Shown here: positions 62,648-64,000 of the stretch, in pieces | Position numbering within the stretch: the stretch's first letter is position 1 | How the letters are laid out: every line of letters begins with the position of its first letter | Origin: Flavobacterium sasangense DSM 21067 | GTDB taxonomy: Bacteria; Bacteroidota; Bacteroidia; Flavobacteriales; Flavobacteriaceae | NCBI RefSeq assembly: GCF_000686885.1 | Contig: NZ_JMLU01000001.1 | Coordinates: 186,001 to 250,000 of the forward strand | DNA: 64,000 nucleotides | Direction of reading: 5' to 3' | Position numbers and translations under genes: made by a program | Notes under the pieces: generated by a model | Databases searched by the model: none | The model's input: only the letters and a program-made list of their open reading frames with translations | Told to the model about the DNA's origin: nothing

Positions 62648-62674
62648 ATCTATTATTTTCAAAAAGTTTTACTA

Positions 62675-63220
62675 TTATAATCCAGCTTTTAATTTTAAAA
62701 CGTAATCAGCAACAACCCAACGCTCTTCTTGAGACAATTGATTAGCATGAGAACCCATAGAATTTAATCCATAAGTAATTACGTGAAAAACACTTCCGTC
62801 TGTAATTTCTCTATCTTTATAACTTGGTACTCCAAGGAATTTTTCTTTCACCACTAAGTTACCTTTTCCATCCCCTGCATCACCATGACAAATTGCACAG
62901 TAAACTGTATATAATTCTTTTGCTTTATCTTGATTGATTGATAAAGAATCTAATGGTGATTTCAAAGTTGCTTTAGCTAAAGCATAACCTTCTGGTGTAT
63001 TAGGAATTTCGTAAGGCACAAATCCTCTCTTAATTGATCCCTTTGCAGGCACTTGAGCTTCCACTCCACCTTTAAATACATTATGCTCAGAATAGGTTTC
63101 GTAAGAAACTGCTTCGTACATATTAGGGAAAAACTGATAGTTAGGTTTTGCTTTATCGAAACATGAAGTTGCCATGAAAGACAAACCTACTACTGCTACT
63201 ATTTTATATAAACTTTTCAT
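62675..63220 (-). CDS. actE: Alternative complex III cytochrome c subunit ActE
   Basis: 181 residues, lipoprotein signal FMATSC (Cys20). One haem c site, CAICH (108-112), with axial Met155 in GLNSMGSHANQL; the C-terminal helix is RWVVADYVLKL. It is the periplasmic mono-haem cytochrome of alternative complex III and would pass electrons towards Cu-A of the oxidase encoded downstream. Confidence 0.93.
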   Translation of the reverse strand: MKSLYKIVAVVGLSFMATSCFDKAKPNYQFFPNMYEAVSYETYSEHNVFKGGVEAQVPAKGSIKRGFVPYEIPNTPEGYALAKATLKSPLDSLSINQDKAKELYTVYCAICHGDAGDGKGNLVVKEKFLGVPSYKDREITDGSVFHVITYGLNSMGSHANQLSQEERWVVADYVLKLKAGL

Positions 63221-63229
63221 AACTATCTA

Positions 63230-63754
63230 TTAATGCTTTTCTACAACTTTAACTTCTACCGCTCCAGTGTTTGTAAAGAAAGAAACTAATTCCTCTTCGT
63301 TACCGTGAACTCCAACTTCCATTAAAAAATGGTCATCTGTAGTTCTTACATCAGGATTTTCAGCTTGTTTAAATGGCCATAATTTACTTCTCATATAAAA
63401 GGTGATAACCATTAAGTGAGCAGCAAAGAAAACAGTTCCTTCAAACATAATAGGCACAAAAGCAGGCATATTATCAATATAATTAAAACTTGGTTTTCCT
63501 CCAATATCTTGCGGCCAATCTTGAATCATAATATAATTCATCAATGCAGTGTATATCGAAAGACCAACTAATCCATATATAAATGCACAAATTGCAAGTC
63601 TTGTAGGCGCTAACCCCATAGCTTTATCCAAACCGTGCACTGGAAAAGGTGTATAAATTTCTTCAATATGATGATGAGCTGCTCTTGTTTGTTTAACAGC
63701 ATCCATTAAAACATCATCATCATTATATATAGCGTGTATTACTTTATTACTCAT
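63230..63754 (-). CDS. actD: Alternative complex III subunit ActD (DUF3341)
   Basis: 174 residues from ATG 63754, 4 nt after the actC stop; a longer reading from 63817 overlaps actC and gives an unlikely Ile-rich start. It has two membrane helices (about 60-80 and 105-130) and the family pattern YTPFPVHGLDKAMGL, then LWPFKQAENPDVRTTDDHFL. ActD is a structural membrane-anchored subunit of alternative complex III. Confidence 0.92.
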   Translation of the reverse strand: MSNKVIHAIYNDDDVLMDAVKQTRAAHHHIEEIYTPFPVHGLDKAMGLAPTRLAICAFIYGLVGLSIYTALMNYIMIQDWPQDIGGKPSFNYIDNMPAFVPIMFEGTVFFAAHLMVITFYMRSKLWPFKQAENPDVRTTDDHFLMEVGVHGNEEELVSFFTNTGAVEVKVVEKH

Positions 63755-63758
63755 GATA

Positions 63759-64000
63759 TTAATGATTATCTGAATGATTATGACCGTGTTGTTCTCTTTC
63801 TCTCTTGTAATTATCACCAGACGCTTTTAAGATTGTCTTAACCTCTGCCTGAGCAATTACAGGGAAACTTCTAGAATATAATAAGAATAATACAAAGAAG
63901 AATCCGATAGTACCAATATAAATACCAGCATCAACAAAAGTTGGTTGGAACATAGTCCATGATGATGGTAAATAATCTCTGTGTAATGAAGTCACGATAA
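63759..64000 (-). CDS. actC: Alternative complex III subunit ActC (NrfD-like), C-terminal end only
   Basis: The frame is open to the window edge; about 80 C-terminal residues are visible. The last membrane helix (AGIYIGTIGFFFVLFLLYSR), then FPVIAQAEVKTILKASG and a His-rich end (GHNHSDNH) match the C-terminus of ActC. The position upstream of actD, actE and actF fits the order actA-actF in Bacteroidota. Confidence 0.85.
   Translation of the reverse strand, partial: IVTSLHRDYLPSSWTMFQPTFVDAGIYIGTIGFFFVLFLLYSRSFPVIAQAEVKTILKASGDNYKREREQHGHNHSDNH

Noticed and set aside
1..64000. Search for tRNA, rRNA, riboswitch or mobile element
   Set aside because: Reading the intergenic regions showed only promoters, terminators and short repeats; no cloverleaf, transposase or conserved RNA was recognised, though a covariance-model scan was not possible.

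Overview
The window is A+T-rich core chromosome from a member of the Flavobacteriaceae, most like Flavobacterium or a close relative. The evidence is gene content (SprA, a PorP/SprF protein and a RemB-like protein of the type IX secretion/gliding machinery; alternative complex III beside cytochrome oxidase; PiT with a long cytosolic tail; DUF6089, DUF4403 and DUF2797 proteins), signal peptides ending in AQ, and repeated Bacteroidota-type promoters (-7 element TAnnTTTG, often TATCTTTGCA). No rRNA, tRNA, CRISPR array, insertion sequence or prophage was recognised.

Layout. 1-5.6 kb: end of an AsmA-like gene, a DUF2797 protein, a GH3-family enzyme, and an OmpA/PD40 outer-membrane protein flanked by two very small lipoprotein genes, one of which seems frameshifted. 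5.7-9.6 kb: proteostasis genes clpX, clpP and tig, then a small YvlD-like membrane protein. 9.6-14 kb: an SGNH-hydrolase lipoprotein with a FadL-type porin, an esterase and pdxJ. 14.1-22.5 kb: an envelope-building run on the plus strand: CBS protein, nadK, DUF6089, uppS, bamA, two Skp/OmpH chaperones and murI. 22.5-33.7 kb: gamma-carbonic anhydrase, PorP/SprF, NifU-like protein, PiT transporter, dodecin, MscS channel, tsaB, an adaptor/TolC export pair and a DUF4403 lipoprotein.

33.7-38.8 kb: two adjacent respiratory operons. One holds cyoE, two subunit III genes and subunit IV of a haem-copper oxidase. The other holds a cysteine-poor SCO-like protein, a true SCO, a DUF420 protein and a tiny CxxC membrane protein. 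38.9-51.5 kb: remB-like gene, deoC, two TonB-type genes, VanZ, gcvH and the giant sprA. 51.5-58.1 kb: ruvA and maeB in line with sprA, then a lipoprotein, DUF808, queG and ruvB. 58.2-64 kb: the 3' part of the alternative complex III operon (actC partial, actD, actE, actF) running into oxidase subunits II and I; the window ends inside actC.

The genes join three themes: electron transfer from quinol through alternative complex III and cytochrome c to a cytochrome oxidase whose genes are split between two loci about 20 kb apart; outer-membrane biogenesis (UppS, MurI, BamA, Skp); and type IX secretion/gliding. I found no defence island or clearly new system. The parts most worth a second look are the oxidase-assembly operon with its cysteine-poor SCO-like protein and CxxC microprotein, the FPxC-x10-CF TonB-type domain shared by three nearby genes including the remB-like gene, and several intergenic repeats and probable leaderless promoters.
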